Shown piece by piece: positions 48,842 through 59,037 of a DNA stretch of 64,000 nt. The notes under the pieces are model-generated. The model saw nothing but the letters and a program-made list of their open reading frames with translations. It was not told where the DNA came from and made no database searches. This DNA comes from Gemmatimonadota bacterium (lineage in GTDB: Bacteria > Gemmatimonadota > Gemmatimonadetes > Longimicrobiales > Gaopeijiaceae), in assembly GCA_022826005.1 (NCBI GenBank), contig JAJDVT010000109.1, positions 1 through 64,000 of the forward strand, read 5' to 3'. The position numbers and the translations under genes are program-made. Position 1 is the first letter of the stretch; every line of letters begins with the position of its first letter.

Positions 48842-50038
48842 GTGGCCCCCGCACCCTCGAGGCGTGGCGTTCGGCTGGTGTTGCTGGTGACGCTCCTCGC
48901 GGGCTGCGCAAGGAAGCCCCCTCCTCCCCAGCCGGCACCAGGCCCGGCGACCGCCGGCAGGCTCCAGGTGGTTCGCCCCGCGCCCGGAGCGGTCGTCCGC
49001 AACCCGCCGCGGCCATTCTCGAGGGCTTCGATCCCGCCAAGTCCACTTTCGCCGGCGGCGAAGAGAGATCCCATCGTCTCTTCCGCCTCGGCCACGCACA
49101 GCGCCATCGAGGAAGGGGTTCAATGGTGGCTGGATCACTGGCAGAACCGGGGACGGCAGTTCGTGGAACGCGGCCTGGTCCGCATGGGCCGGTACGAGGA
49201 CTACATCGACGCCGAGCTCGCGGCCAGGGACCTGCCCCCCACACTGCGCTACCTCCCGCTGATCGAGGCGAACTACTTTCCCAGGGCCGTGTCGCCCGTC
49301 GGAGCGGGCGGGCTGTGGCAGTTCATGCCCGAGACCGCCAAGTGGCTGGGCCTCGAGGTCGGCCCGATGATCGACCGGCGCTTCGACCCCTACGCCTCGA
49401 CACCGCTCGCCCTCGAGTACCTGACCGCCCTGCACGACCAGTTCGGATCCTGGTTTCTGGCGCTTGCAGCATACAACGGCGGCCCGGGACGCGTCGAACG
49501 GGTGATCCAGCGCTACGGCGGCGGCCGGCCTCGTGACGACGCACTCTTCGTGCACATCCGCGACCGGCTCCCGAAGGAGACCCGTGACTTCATCCCCAAA
49601 TACCTCGCGGCGGTCCGCCTCGGGGAGGATCCCACGGCATTCGGCTTTCGGGCCCCTGTGAAGGAGCCGCCGGAGCGCTTCGATGAAGTGAACGTGCAGG
49701 GAGCCGCCTCGGTCGACGTGCTGGCAGAGGCAGCGGGCATCGCGGAAGCCGAGATGCGCACCCTCAATTCGCACCTCCGCATCGGGCTGACCCCGGCGGG
49801 CAAGACGACGGCGGTGCGCTTGCCGGTGGGAATGGCAGGTGTCTTCCTGGCCCGGTTCGCCGAGATTCCGCCGGAAGACCGGGTCACGCTGCGCGAGCAC
49901 ACTGTGGTACGGGGCGAGACACTTTCGCAGATTGCGCGCCAGTACAGGGTGTCGCTGGACGCATTGCGCGCGGCCAATCCGGAGGTGGAGCCCCGGCGGA
50001 TGCAGATCGGGACGGTGCTGGTGATTCCGCGCCGCTAA
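48842..50038 (+). CDS. MltD-like lytic transglycosylase with LysM
   Basis: A 398-residue lipoprotein (LVLLVTLLAGCARK). A proline-rich linker is followed by an SLT domain (about 110-250) with catalytic glutamate in LPLIEANYFPRAVSP and the motifs GAGGLWQFMPETAKWLGL and ALAAYNGGPGRV. One C-terminal LysM (HTVVRGETLSQIARQYRVS) binds peptidoglycan. GAGGA lies 5 nt before GTG 48842, so I reject the TTG at 48830 that overlaps guaB. It cleaves glycan strands for wall turnover. Confidence 0.92.
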   Translation: MAPAPSRRGVRLVLLVTLLAGCARKPPPPQPAPGPATAGRLQVVRPAPGAVVRNPPRPFSRASIPPSPLSPAAKRDPIVSSASATHSAIEEGVQWWLDHWQNRGRQFVERGLVRMGRYEDYIDAELAARDLPPTLRYLPLIEANYFPRAVSPVGAGGLWQFMPETAKWLGLEVGPMIDRRFDPYASTPLALEYLTALHDQFGSWFLALAAYNGGPGRVERVIQRYGGGRPRDDALFVHIRDRLPKETRDFIPKYLAAVRLGEDPTAFGFRAPVKEPPERFDEVNVQGAASVDVLAEAAGIAEAEMRTLNSHLRIGLTPAGKTTAVRLPVGMAGVFLARFAEIPPEDRVTLREHTVVRGETLSQIARQYRVSLDALRAANPEVEPRRMQIGTVLVIPRR

Positions 50039-50052
50039 CGGAAGGCAGCGGG

Positions 50053-50610
50053 CTAGGGCACCGGATCTTCTCCCGTTCCTCCTTCCCCGCGCTTCCACTC
50101 CCCGCTCCGCCCGCCCGCCTTCTCCACGAGCTCGACCGATTCGATCGACATGCCGCGGTCCACGGCCTTGAGCATGTCGTAGGCGGTGAGGAGCGCTACG
50201 GCCACCGCGGTGAGCGCCTCCATCTCGACGCCGGTCCGCCCGGCGATTCTGGCCGTGGCGGTCGCGCGAACTCCGGGCAGAGACGCGTCAGGCTCCATCT
50301 CCACGCTCACGCTCGCGGCCGGCAGGATGTGGCAGAGGGGGATGAGTTCCCCGGTGCGCTTGCCGGCCATGATCCCGGCAACGCGGGCAACCTGCTGCAC
50401 GTCCCCCTTGGGGTTGGCGCGGCCCGTGAGCAGACTGAAGGCCCGGGGCGAGCACCGCAGAACGCCGTGGGCGACGGCTCGGCGCTCCGTCGCCTCCTTG
50501 TCTCCCACATCGACCATGGCAGCGTCGCCACCAGGGTCCAGGTGGGTCAGGGACCCGGGGGCGGGCTCGGACCCGCGGGCCGGCGACCGGTGTTGGGGCG
50601 TGTCCTTCAT
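50053..50610 (-). CDS. moaC: Cyclic pyranopterin monophosphate synthase accessory protein MoaC
   Basis: A 185-residue MoaC, second step of molybdopterin synthesis. Signatures are AAMVDVGDKEATERRAVA, GKRTGELIPLCHILP and TGVEMEALTAVAVALLTAYDMLKA. It has a 25-residue N-terminal extension and an acidic tail. ATG 50610 overlaps the holB stop as ATGA, giving coupled translation of two unrelated proteins. Confidence 0.95.
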   Translation of the reverse strand: MKDTPQHRSPARGSEPAPGSLTHLDPGGDAAMVDVGDKEATERRAVAHGVLRCSPRAFSLLTGRANPKGDVQQVARVAGIMAGKRTGELIPLCHILPAASVSVEMEPDASLPGVRATATARIAGRTGVEMEALTAVAVALLTAYDMLKAVDRGMSIESVELVEKAGGRSGEWKRGEGGTGEDPVP

Positions 50611-51770
50611 CGTGCGGTCGGGGGCTTGAGGGTTTCCTCCAGGTCGAGGAGCAGGGTGGCCATGAAGAGCTGCGGGTTGACGTTCCCCTGCGCCAGCATC
50701 CGCGCCTCCTCCACCTGGCTGACGGCGTGCGCGACCTGGTGCGGTACGATCTTCAGCCGCCGCGCGGTTTCGCGCAAGAAGGGCAGTTCGCCACGGTTTA
50801 CCACCCGGTCTTCCCGGCCAAGCGCCGCCGCGCCCAGATCGCGGATCCAGAGCTGCAGGGAGGCCAGCAGATCGAGGAGCCCGCGCGCGCCGGCCGGCTT
50901 GAAGTCGAGCGCGGCCCGGTACGAGTCGGCGCGGCGTCCTCCCGTGATGGTCCGCAGCAGTGCCAGGGCCCGGTCCCGCTCCCGGGACGGGTTGGCATCG
51001 GCGTCGAGGTAGCCCAGTGCGGCGCCGATCGAGCCTTGAGCGAGGGAGGCGGCCCGGTTCGCCGCATCCGGTTCCGCGCCGCACTCCTCCTCCAGGAAGG
51101 CGGCGACCTCGGGGTGGGACAGGGCGGGGAGGTGGATGGGCAACGCGCGTGAGCGGATGGTGTCGAGGAGGCTGCCGGGCTTGCTCGACGTCAGGATGAA
51201 GCGACTTGCGTCGGGAGGCTCCTCCAGCAGCTTCAGGAGCGCGTTTGCCGCCTCCGGACTGGCCTCCTGGGGGACCAGGTGCTCGGCGTTGCCAACCACG
51301 AAGAACTGTTCCCGGCTCATGGCCGGAAGGCGGTGCGCCAGCCTGCGGATGGCCAGCACGGTCGCAAGGTAGATTCCCTTCACGGCGGTGCCGTCCTCCG
51401 CCCTCAGGGGCTGGCCCCGAAACTCCGCCAGCCGCTCGTGGCGGGCCGTCTCCAGCAGCTCGGCCAGCCTCTGGGGGCTGGGGCTTCCCTTTGGCCGCGG
51501 CAGGGGGAAGTACCAGTGGATGTCAGGATGCTCAAGCCGCAGAGCCAGGCGGCAACTGGTGCAGTCGTCGCAGGGAGCCGAATCACCGGTGCAGAGACGC
51601 GTGCGGGCCAGCCACAGCGCGAGCGACTGCTTGCCGCACCCGGGCATCCCGTGGACAAGAACGGTGGCCGGCAGCGTCTCCCGCATGAGGGCGCGCGCAA
51701 GCGAATCACGCAACTCCGCGTGGCCGCGGAAGCGGGGCGGAGCCGGCGGCGCCTTCTGGCGGCGTGTCAT
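50607..51770 (-). CDS. holB: DNA polymerase III delta' subunit
   Basis: A 387-residue clamp-loader subunit. It carries a P-loop (VHGMPGCGKQSLALW), four cysteines of the zinc module (CTGDSAPCDDCTSCRL), the sensor-like ANALLKLLEEPPDASRFILTSS and the C-terminal collar domain. The exact P-loop GxxGxGK(Q)S suggests possible nucleotide binding. It is 22 bp downstream of pdxA, and moaC follows with overlap. Confidence 0.93.
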   Translation of the reverse strand: MTRRQKAPPAPPRFRGHAELRDSLARALMRETLPATVLVHGMPGCGKQSLALWLARTRLCTGDSAPCDDCTSCRLALRLEHPDIHWYFPLPRPKGSPSPQRLAELLETARHERLAEFRGQPLRAEDGTAVKGIYLATVLAIRRLAHRLPAMSREQFFVVGNAEHLVPQEASPEAANALLKLLEEPPDASRFILTSSKPGSLLDTIRSRALPIHLPALSHPEVAAFLEEECGAEPDAANRAASLAQGSIGAALGYLDADANPSRERDRALALLRTITGGRRADSYRAALDFKPAGARGLLDLLASLQLWIRDLGAAALGREDRVVNRGELPFLRETARRLKIVPHQVAHAVSQVEEARMLAQGNVNPQLFMATLLLDLEETLKPPTAR

Positions 51771-51792
51771 GCGGCCGCCCGGGGGTGGGATT

Positions 51793-52752
51793 TCATGCGG
51801 GCGCCCCCGGGACCCGGGTGCGCCGGCGCGCCTCCGCGAGCCGGATTGCCAGGCGGAGCGCCGCGATCATCGAGGAGGGGTCGGCCACCCCCCGTCCGGC
51901 GATGTCGAAGGCGGTCCCGTGGTCGGGCGAAGTGCGGATGAAGGGCAGGCCTATCGTGACGTTCACGCCGCGGCCGAACGCCGCGGTCTTGAAGGCGGCC
52001 ATCCCCACATCGTGATAGGGTGCGACGACAGCGTCGAACTCGCCCCGAAAGGCCCGTACGAAGACGGTATCGGCGGGGATCGGGCCGGTGACGTCACACG
52101 GCCCGCCCGCGAGGCGTTCCAGGGCGGGGCCGTAGACATCGCGCTCCTCCGTCCCGAACATCCCGTCGTCCGAAGCGTGCGGGTTGAGGGCGCAGAGCGC
52201 GATCCGGGGCTCGGGGATTCCCCAGTCGCGCCTCAGGGCCCGGCCCAGCAACAGGGTCCGGGAGACCAGCAGATCCTCGGTCAGCGCCTTCGCGACGCCA
52301 CGCAGCGGGATGTGAATCGTGGCAAGGAGCACGCGTTTCGCAGGCCGGGCCCCGGCGTCGCCTCCCTCTTCGCACATCAGCATCCCCACCTCCGCCGCCC
52401 CGGCCAGCGCCATCAGCATCTCCGTGTGCCCAGGGTGGAATCCCGCGGCCGCGAGGGCAGGCTTGTGCACGGGTGCGGTCACCAGCGCATCGGCCGCGCC
52501 CGCCAGCGCCAGTTCCACTGCGCGCTCGATCGCGAGCCCCGCTGCGCGCCCCGGATCGAGCCCGGCTCCTTCCCCGACCGCCTCGTAGCGCCCCAGGCCG
52601 GAAAAGTCGCATGCACACTCGGCCGGCCCCAGGATCCAGGCGGTGTCCCGCCCGATCCCCGCCGCCGCGAGCGCCCGTGCCGCCACCTCCGGACCGATGC
52701 CGCGGGGGTCGCCCAGCGTGACGGCAACGCGCACATCCCGAGAGCGTGCCAT
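51793..52752 (-). CDS. pdxA: 4-hydroxythreonine-4-phosphate dehydrogenase
   Basis: A 319-residue PdxA for pyridoxal phosphate synthesis. The start VRVAVTLGDPRGIGPEVAARA, TAPVHKPALAAAGFHPGHTEML, the metal histidines, and VVAPYHDVGMAAFKTAAFGRGVNVTIGLP are diagnostic. It follows a SurA-type chaperone by 14 bp, the same surA-pdxA order known from Escherichia coli, so the pairing appears old or recurrent. Confidence 0.95.
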   Translation of the reverse strand: MARSRDVRVAVTLGDPRGIGPEVAARALAAAGIGRDTAWILGPAECACDFSGLGRYEAVGEGAGLDPGRAAGLAIERAVELALAGAADALVTAPVHKPALAAAGFHPGHTEMLMALAGAAEVGMLMCEEGGDAGARPAKRVLLATIHIPLRGVAKALTEDLLVSRTLLLGRALRRDWGIPEPRIALCALNPHASDDGMFGTEERDVYGPALERLAGGPCDVTGPIPADTVFVRAFRGEFDAVVAPYHDVGMAAFKTAAFGRGVNVTIGLPFIRTSPDHGTAFDIAGRGVADPSSMIAALRLAIRLAEARRRTRVPGAPA

Positions 52753-52766
52753 CGTCCAGTCCCGGC

Positions 52767-54305
52767 TCAGGTCCCCTTGCAGGCCGTGGAACAGGTCCCC
52801 GCTGCATTCGGCCGGCGATGCATCCGGGCTGGACGCAGCGCTTCACGCGCTTGCAACGTCAATAGAACGCTCCTCGCCGCCATCGGTGCGACGCTGGGAT
52901 TATCCACGGCCTGCTTGATCTCGATGTACGTCTTCGCCCTGAGACCGTCGATGTGCGCGCGAATCCGCTTCTGCTCCCCCAGCATGGCCCTCAGGTCGGG
53001 CTCGAGATCCTCGAAGGCGTACTCCCCGGCAGCTCTGCGCTCGATGATCCTGACCACCGCAAAAGCATCCCGGCCGCTTCGCGTGGTAAACTGGATCGGA
53101 CCCGCGATCTCTCCGGGCTGTCCCGTGGTCAGCGGGACGAGATAGGCGGCCGCAAGGCTTCCGGCGATCTGCCGCTCGGCAATGGTGCCCGAATCGGGAT
53201 CGAGCGAGTCATGGTACCGCTCGACCAGCTCACGAAAGTCCTCGGTCTTCGCTCTCTCCGCGAGTTCCGTCGCCAGCTCCCGGACCCGGATCCGGTCCGC
53301 CGTAACCGCCACTGGACGGATCAGGATGTGGCGAGCCTTCCTTTCCGAGTAGCGGATGCGCTCGACAAGGACGATGTGATAGCCGAACGCGGTCTCGAAG
53401 ACATCGCTGATCCCGCCTTCCAGCAGCGAAAAGGCGGCGTCCTCGAATTCTTCCACGAACCTCCCCTTGCGGAACCAGCCCAGGTCGCCACCAGTCTGGG
53501 CGGAGGGATCATGGGAGTAGGTCCGGGCGAGTTCGGTGAAGTCCTCTCCTGCCAGGGCCCGTTCCCGGATACCCTCCAGCAGCGTCCTGGCCTCGGCCCT
53601 CGCGGAGTCGGAGGCCTTCACCTCCAGGACGATCTGATCGAAGGTGACGCTCGCGGGTCGCTGCTGCAGGAACTGCCGCTCCTCGAAGGCGGCCCTCAAC
53701 TCCTCGTCGGTCACCTCCACCGCTACTTCGCCCTCTCCGGTCCGGGTGCGGACGTAGAGCCGGATCAGCTTGCCCTGGGCGATCTGGATGCGGTTCAGCT
53801 CCCTGAAGTTCTGCAGAGTCAGGCCTTCCAGCCGCAGGGCCTCGATCATCGCGGCGCGGTCGACGTATTGTGCCTCGATGCCGTCCATGTGCTTCTGCAG
53901 CGAATCCTCCACCTCATCGTCGTCGATCGTGAGCAGGGTATCCCGGGCCGCTGCCTGCAACAGCACCATCTCGTCGATCAGGCCCTCCAGGAGCGCGCTG
54001 CGGAAATCCTCCGATTCGGGCGTTCCGGGAGCGGGGACCTGAACACCCACGGCCCGCTCCTGATTCTCCCGCTGAAGGACCTGCGAGAGCAGGATCGCGG
54101 AATCGCCAACGATCGCGACGACCCTGTCCACCAGTTCGCCCTCGAGCTCGGACTCCTGTTCCTGCGTGGCAGCCGCAGAGGGGGCGAAGAAGGCGAGGAT
54201 TGCAGCGGCGAGAAGCAGGCCGGGCCGCAACGCGCCAAGCGGAGGCGGCTGCACCTGGGCCGGTCGGCTCCGGGGTGACGCGGGAGGCAGGGCTGTCGGT
54301 TCCAT
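52767..54305 (-). CDS. SurA-like periplasmic peptidyl-prolyl isomerase
   Basis: A 512-residue chaperone with a signal peptide (LRPGLLLAAAILAFFAPSAAA), an N-terminal SurA domain beginning VDRVVAIVGDSAILLSQVL and two parvulin domains. The first parvulin (about 245-345) is well formed, with TYSHDPSAQTGGDLGWFRKG; the second (about 350-450) is more divergent. It helps fold outer-membrane proteins. ATG 54305 is chosen because the upstream 24 residues are not signal-like. The C-terminal tail after LQAREALRPARMHRR is unusual. Divergent from the SusC gene. Confidence 0.9.
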   Translation of the reverse strand: MEPTALPPASPRSRPAQVQPPPLGALRPGLLLAAAILAFFAPSAAATQEQESELEGELVDRVVAIVGDSAILLSQVLQRENQERAVGVQVPAPGTPESEDFRSALLEGLIDEMVLLQAAARDTLLTIDDDEVEDSLQKHMDGIEAQYVDRAAMIEALRLEGLTLQNFRELNRIQIAQGKLIRLYVRTRTGEGEVAVEVTDEELRAAFEERQFLQQRPASVTFDQIVLEVKASDSARAEARTLLEGIRERALAGEDFTELARTYSHDPSAQTGGDLGWFRKGRFVEEFEDAAFSLLEGGISDVFETAFGYHIVLVERIRYSERKARHILIRPVAVTADRIRVRELATELAERAKTEDFRELVERYHDSLDPDSGTIAERQIAGSLAAAYLVPLTTGQPGEIAGPIQFTTRSGRDAFAVVRIIERRAAGEYAFEDLEPDLRAMLGEQKRIRAHIDGLRAKTYIEIKQAVDNPSVAPMAARSVLLTLQAREALRPARMHRRPNAAGTCSTACKGT

Positions 54306-54500
54306 GCATCTTGTCCGTTCGTTAGCTTTGCTGTTCAATGGATAGTCGGCAGGCACGATCATCGAAGTAACTGCCACTGCCGCCTACCGGCACTTTACCA
54401 CGGCACAAGTGTATCAGCACCTATCCCGCCAACCAAATCTTCCCGTTGGGCGTCCAATCCGGTGCGCCCTTCAACCCAACTCCCACAAGGAGGTAGTACT

Positions 54501-57500
54501 ATGACACTGTTTCGTCAGACGTGCGTTGCCCTGGTGCTGCTCGCCCTCGCGGCACCGGCCGGCGCCCAGGAACGCGCCAGTGTGACCGGCAAGGTCACCG
54601 ACGCGGGCTCGATGGGCCCGCTTGCCGGCGCTCAGGTCCAGATCGAGGGCACCAACTACGGCCAGCTCACCAATGCGGAGGGCCGGTTCGTCATCCTCAA
54701 CATCCCGCCCGGCACGCACACGCTGCGCGCGGTTTTCATCGGGTACGGTCCGGTGGCGCACGAATTCACCGTGACGGCGGGCGGAACCGCGGAGGTGGAC
54801 TTCGAGCTTTCCACCTCGGCGCTCGCGCTCGACGGGATCGTCGTTACCGCCACCGGGCAGCAGCGAAAGCGGGAGCTCGGGAACGCGGTCGGCGACATCG
54901 ACGCCGCCGCGATCCGCGACGTGGCCCCCATCAACAACCTCTCCGACCTCCTGCAGGGAAGGTCGGCAGGGGTGCAGATCCTGAACTCCGCGGGCACTTC
55001 GGGTGTGGGTTCGCGCATCCGCATCCGCGGCTCCAGCTCGATCTCGCTCTCCAACGAACCGCTGGTGTATGTGGACGGAATCCGGGTCGACAACCGCATG
55101 AGCGGCCTCGGCGCCGGGGGCCAGGAGTCCTCGCGCCTGGACGATTTCAACCCCGAGGACATCGAGTCGATCGAGATCGTCAAGGGGCCGTCGGCGGCGA
55201 CGCTGTACGGCACCGAAGCCGCAAACGGCGTGATCCGCATCACGACGCGGCGGGGCCTCCCCGGCGCCACGCGCTGGAACGTGTGGACCGAGGGCGGGCT
55301 CATCCAGGAGCCCAATACCTACCCGCTCAACTTCGCGGGACTTGATGAGGCAGGAGGCCGCTACGCGCGGGCCTGCCGCCTGAACGAGGTGGCGCAAGGG
55401 CTCTGCAACCAGACCTCGATCGAGTCCTACCAGGTCCTGCACGACCCCGACCTGACGCCGATCTCCGACGGCAACCGGACCCAGTACGGCCTGTCCGTGA
55501 CCGGCGGGTCCGAGCGCATCAACTTCTACATCGCGGGCGAACTCGAGACCGAGGTGGGACCGTACTCCCTGCCGCAGCCGGATCGCGAGGACCTGGAGAG
55601 CCGCGGGGTTCCCATAACCAGCGAGGTGGAGCGACCGAACCAGCTGCTCCGCAAGAACCTGCGGGTGAACCTGAACAGCCAGGTCGCCGACCGCGTCACC
55701 CTGGCGCTACAGGTGTCCTATCTGGACAGCCACTTCGCGTACATGGGCAACGACAACAACTCGTTCGGCTTCCTCCCCAGCGCCTTCTTCGGGGGCTCGA
55801 ACCCCGACCGCGCATGGGGGTTCCAGCGTCCCGCCCAGCTCTTCGGCCGCACCTTCTACCAGGACACGAACCGGATGACCGCGGGCGGCACGGCGACCTG
55901 GGATCCGCTGGAATGGCTTACGGTGCGCGGCACCGCCGGGGTGGACTACTACAACCGGGGAGACGTTTCCTTCTTCGCGCGCGACATCGGAGTGCCCGGC
56001 GACAACAACCGGGGGCGCAAGGACACCGACTACCTGAACCAGTGGCAGTACACCTTCGATGCGAGCAGCACCGCCTCCTTCGACCTGACGGAGTCGGTCA
56101 CGTCGCGGTCCACCGTGGGCGTGCAGTACTTCGAGAACCAGTACAAGGGGACCTTCGCGTGGGGCATCGACATCGTCAACGGCGGCTCCTCGATCGGCCT
56201 CGCCGCAGAGACCTTCTCGGGCGAATTCCACACCTTCGACAAGACCGCCGGTCTCTTCATCGAACAGCAGTTCGGCCTGAGCGACCGTCTCTTCGTCACC
56301 GGCGCCATCCGCGCCGACGACAACAGCGCCTTCGGCCAGGACTTCGACCTCATCTACTACCCCAAGGCGGGTCTCTCCTGGATCGCTTCGGAGGAAGACT
56401 TCTTCCCCGAGATTCCAATGTTGGACCTGCTGCGTTTGCGGGGCGCATGGGGCAAGTCCGGCCTGCAGCCGGGGTCGGACGACGCCATCCGGACGCTGTC
56501 GGCGAACGCGATCACCACTCCGGCCGACGAAACCAGTTCCGGCGTGTCGATCGGCAGCATCGGGAACAGCCTGCTCGAGCCGGAAAGATCCAGCGAGATC
56601 GAGGTGGGATTCGACGCCGAGATCGCCGGGGGCCGGGCCGGCCTGGAGTTCACCTACTACGACAAGCGCACCGACGGGGCGCTGATCACGGTGCCGCTGG
56701 CGCCTTCGCTGGGGGCGAGCGCCTCGCGCTGGATCAATATCGGCGAAGTGCAGAACAAGGGCTACGAGGCCACGCTGACGGCGGGCGTCCTCGAATTCGA
56801 CGACTTCGGCTGGGACGTCACCCTCTCCGGTTCGATCAACCAGAACGAGCTGCTCTCCCTGGGTGAGGGCACCGAGCCGATCGGATCACAGACCCGGTTC
56901 GTGCCCGGATACCCGCTCGGAGGACAGTGGGACCGCCCGATCCTGGGCTGGAACGACGGTGACGGCAACAGCATCCTCACGCCGGACGAGCTCATGATCG
57001 GCGACACGATCGAGTACATCGGTCCCGGCCAGCCGGAGAACCAGCTGACGGTCACCTCCAGCTTCCGGATCCTGGACAACATCAACGTCTACGGGATGCT
57101 GGACTACCGCGGCAACTACGTCGCCTACAACAACACCGAGCGGTTCCGCTGCCGCTTCCGGCTCTGCCAGGCGCTGATCGATCCGGCCACGCCGATCGAC
57201 GAGCAGGCGCGCGCGGTGGCTTCGCTGCTGCACCCGAGCCAGACGGTGTGGGGGTACATGGAGAAGGGGGATTTCTGGAAGCTGCGCGAGGTCAGCGTGA
57301 GGTACGACCTGCCGGAGTTCCTCACCAGCCAGATCGGTGCTTCGCGGGGTTCGATCACCCTTTCGGGCCGCAACCTCGGGACGTGGACCGACTACACCGG
57401 TATGGATCCGGAGATCAACTGGAACGGCTCGGGCGACAACTTCGGAGTCTCGGAGTTCCTGACCCAGCCGCCGGTTCGCTATTACACCGCCCGCATCAAC

Positions 57501-57512
57501 TTCACCTTCTAG
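54501..57512 (+). CDS. SusC/RagA-type TonB-linked outer membrane receptor
   Basis: A 1003-residue receptor. Signal peptide (1-22), a CarboxypepD_reg-like domain (about 25-105, VTGKVTDAGSMGPLAGAQV) and the plug (about 115-225, with RIRGSSSISLSNEPLVYVDGI and LYGTEAANGVIRITTR) precede a large beta barrel ending in YYTARINFTF. With the SusD partner downstream it imports an oligomer, a peptide or glycan. No glycosidase is nearby to tell which. AGGAGG lies 7 nt before the ATG. No TonB or anti-sigma signal domain is attached. Confidence 0.95.
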   Translation: MTLFRQTCVALVLLALAAPAGAQERASVTGKVTDAGSMGPLAGAQVQIEGTNYGQLTNAEGRFVILNIPPGTHTLRAVFIGYGPVAHEFTVTAGGTAEVDFELSTSALALDGIVVTATGQQRKRELGNAVGDIDAAAIRDVAPINNLSDLLQGRSAGVQILNSAGTSGVGSRIRIRGSSSISLSNEPLVYVDGIRVDNRMSGLGAGGQESSRLDDFNPEDIESIEIVKGPSAATLYGTEAANGVIRITTRRGLPGATRWNVWTEGGLIQEPNTYPLNFAGLDEAGGRYARACRLNEVAQGLCNQTSIESYQVLHDPDLTPISDGNRTQYGLSVTGGSERINFYIAGELETEVGPYSLPQPDREDLESRGVPITSEVERPNQLLRKNLRVNLNSQVADRVTLALQVSYLDSHFAYMGNDNNSFGFLPSAFFGGSNPDRAWGFQRPAQLFGRTFYQDTNRMTAGGTATWDPLEWLTVRGTAGVDYYNRGDVSFFARDIGVPGDNNRGRKDTDYLNQWQYTFDASSTASFDLTESVTSRSTVGVQYFENQYKGTFAWGIDIVNGGSSIGLAAETFSGEFHTFDKTAGLFIEQQFGLSDRLFVTGAIRADDNSAFGQDFDLIYYPKAGLSWIASEEDFFPEIPMLDLLRLRGAWGKSGLQPGSDDAIRTLSANAITTPADETSSGVSIGSIGNSLLEPERSSEIEVGFDAEIAGGRAGLEFTYYDKRTDGALITVPLAPSLGASASRWINIGEVQNKGYEATLTAGVLEFDDFGWDVTLSGSINQNELLSLGEGTEPIGSQTRFVPGYPLGGQWDRPILGWNDGDGNSILTPDELMIGDTIEYIGPGQPENQLTVTSSFRILDNINVYGMLDYRGNYVAYNNTERFRCRFRLCQALIDPATPIDEQARAVASLLHPSQTVWGYMEKGDFWKLREVSVRYDLPEFLTSQIGASRGSITLSGRNLGTWTDYTGMDPEINWNGSGDNFGVSEFLTQPPVRYYTARINFTF

Positions 57513-57527
57513 AGAGGAGACCGACCG

Positions 57528-58847
57528 ATGAAATACCTGAATGACAAGTGTTGGCCGGCCCTCACGATGGTGTTGGCCATGGGCGCGGCCGCGTGCGATA
57601 CAGACGAGCTTCTCAACGTGGTGGACCCGGACATCGTGACGCCCGCGGACGTCGTGGGCGAGAAGGGCGCCGAGCTGTACTGGGCCGGCGCCATCGGCCT
57701 CTTCGCGGGGGCCTATTCCAGCGGCGGCGGCGGGCAGGTCGTGTACTCGGGGATGATCGCCGACGAGTTCCACCTGTCGGGCACCTTCCCGACCCGCAAC
57801 GAAGTGGACCGGCGGGAGATGGACGACCGCAACGGGACCCTTCTGGGCCAGTACCGGACCTATCACCGGGCCCGGGTGGGGACCAAGAACGCCGCGGAGC
57901 GGATGGCGGAGATCCTGCCGAACGACCCCCGCATCGCCGAGATGTGGAACATGAACGGGTACATGAACCTGTTCTTCGCGGAGAACTACTGCTCCGGCGT
58001 ACCGTTCAGCGACACGCCCAACGAGGGCGACATCGTGTACGGCGAGCGGCAGACGACCGAGGAGATCTACAACGCGGCCGTGACCAGCTTCGGCTGGGCG
58101 TCGGAGGCGGCCGGCGGCAGCGCCGACCAGAGCCGTCTCGCGGCTATCGGGCTCGCGCGCGCCCGCCTGAACCAGGGCGACTACGCCGCGGCGGCGAGCG
58201 CGGCCGCGACCGTTCCCCCCGACTGGGCGTACTATGTGCGCAGCAAGGCGGGCGGGACATTCGGACAGCGGAACGCCGTCTTCGAGTTGAACCAGCGCCA
58301 GCGCCGCTGGTCGATCTCCGACATGGAGGGGGAGAACGGGATCGCGTTCCGTTCGGCTCCCGACTCCCGCGTACCGTGGGAGGACAGCGGCGGCCCCGGC
58401 TTCGACCAGGAGACCCCGCTCTTCCACCAGCTCAAGTACGACTCCGAGGAATCCGATGTCGTGCTTGCCAGCGGTCTCGAGGGGCAGCTGATCAAGGCCG
58501 AGGCGGAACTGAGCAGCGGGGGCCCGTGGCTCGCGACGCTGAACGCGCTCCGGGCGGGTGTGGGACTGCCCGCGCTGGAAGATCCCGGCAGCACCGACGG
58601 CCGGGTCAGAATGCTCTTCGAGGAGCGCGGCAGGTGGCTCTTCGGTACCGGCCACCGGCACGGAGACCTCAGGCGCATGGTGCGCCAGTACGGCTACGAC
58701 CAGGCGGAGGTGTTCCCGACCGGCTCGTTCTTCAAGGGTGGCGCGTACGGGACGGACGTGAACTTCCCGATTCCCTTCGAGGAGCACGAGAACGAGGCGC
58801 TGTCCGGGCTGGAGGGGCAGTCGCTGTGCCTGGACCGCAGCGCGTAG
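57528..58847 (+). CDS. RagB/SusD family surface lipoprotein
   Basis: A 439-residue SusD-type lid protein for the preceding receptor. Lipoprotein signal ends ALTMVLAMGAAAC, then DTDELLNVVDPDIVTPADV, which is the usual start of the mature domain in Gemmatimonadota members. TPR-like helices (NAAERMAEILPNDPRIAEMW, AAIGLARARLNQGDYAAAAS) and the C-terminal LFEERGRWLFGTGHRHGDLRRM match SusD. 15 bp after the receptor, with AGGAGA before the ATG. The following 190 bp before the next gene hold GC-rich inverted repeats but no clear terminator. Confidence 0.92.
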   Translation: MKYLNDKCWPALTMVLAMGAAACDTDELLNVVDPDIVTPADVVGEKGAELYWAGAIGLFAGAYSSGGGGQVVYSGMIADEFHLSGTFPTRNEVDRREMDDRNGTLLGQYRTYHRARVGTKNAAERMAEILPNDPRIAEMWNMNGYMNLFFAENYCSGVPFSDTPNEGDIVYGERQTTEEIYNAAVTSFGWASEAAGGSADQSRLAAIGLARARLNQGDYAAAASAAATVPPDWAYYVRSKAGGTFGQRNAVFELNQRQRRWSISDMEGENGIAFRSAPDSRVPWEDSGGPGFDQETPLFHQLKYDSEESDVVLASGLEGQLIKAEAELSSGGPWLATLNALRAGVGLPALEDPGSTDGRVRMLFEERGRWLFGTGHRHGDLRRMVRQYGYDQAEVFPTGSFFKGGAYGTDVNFPIPFEEHENEALSGLEGQSLCLDRSA

Positions 58848-59037
58848 ACGGGCCGTAGGCCGCGGCCGTCCGCGGCATCGTGGCCTGGCAGTCTCCCGGA
58901 GTGGAGGCGGCATGAGGGGCGTCCCGCCGGAGACGGTGGGGCGCCCCTCTGACGCCGGGAGGTGGTCCCCTGGGACCGGAGAGGTGGGACTCCGGCGCCG
59001 CGCCGTGCGGGCGGACTTCCCCGGGGGCCGACCGCGG

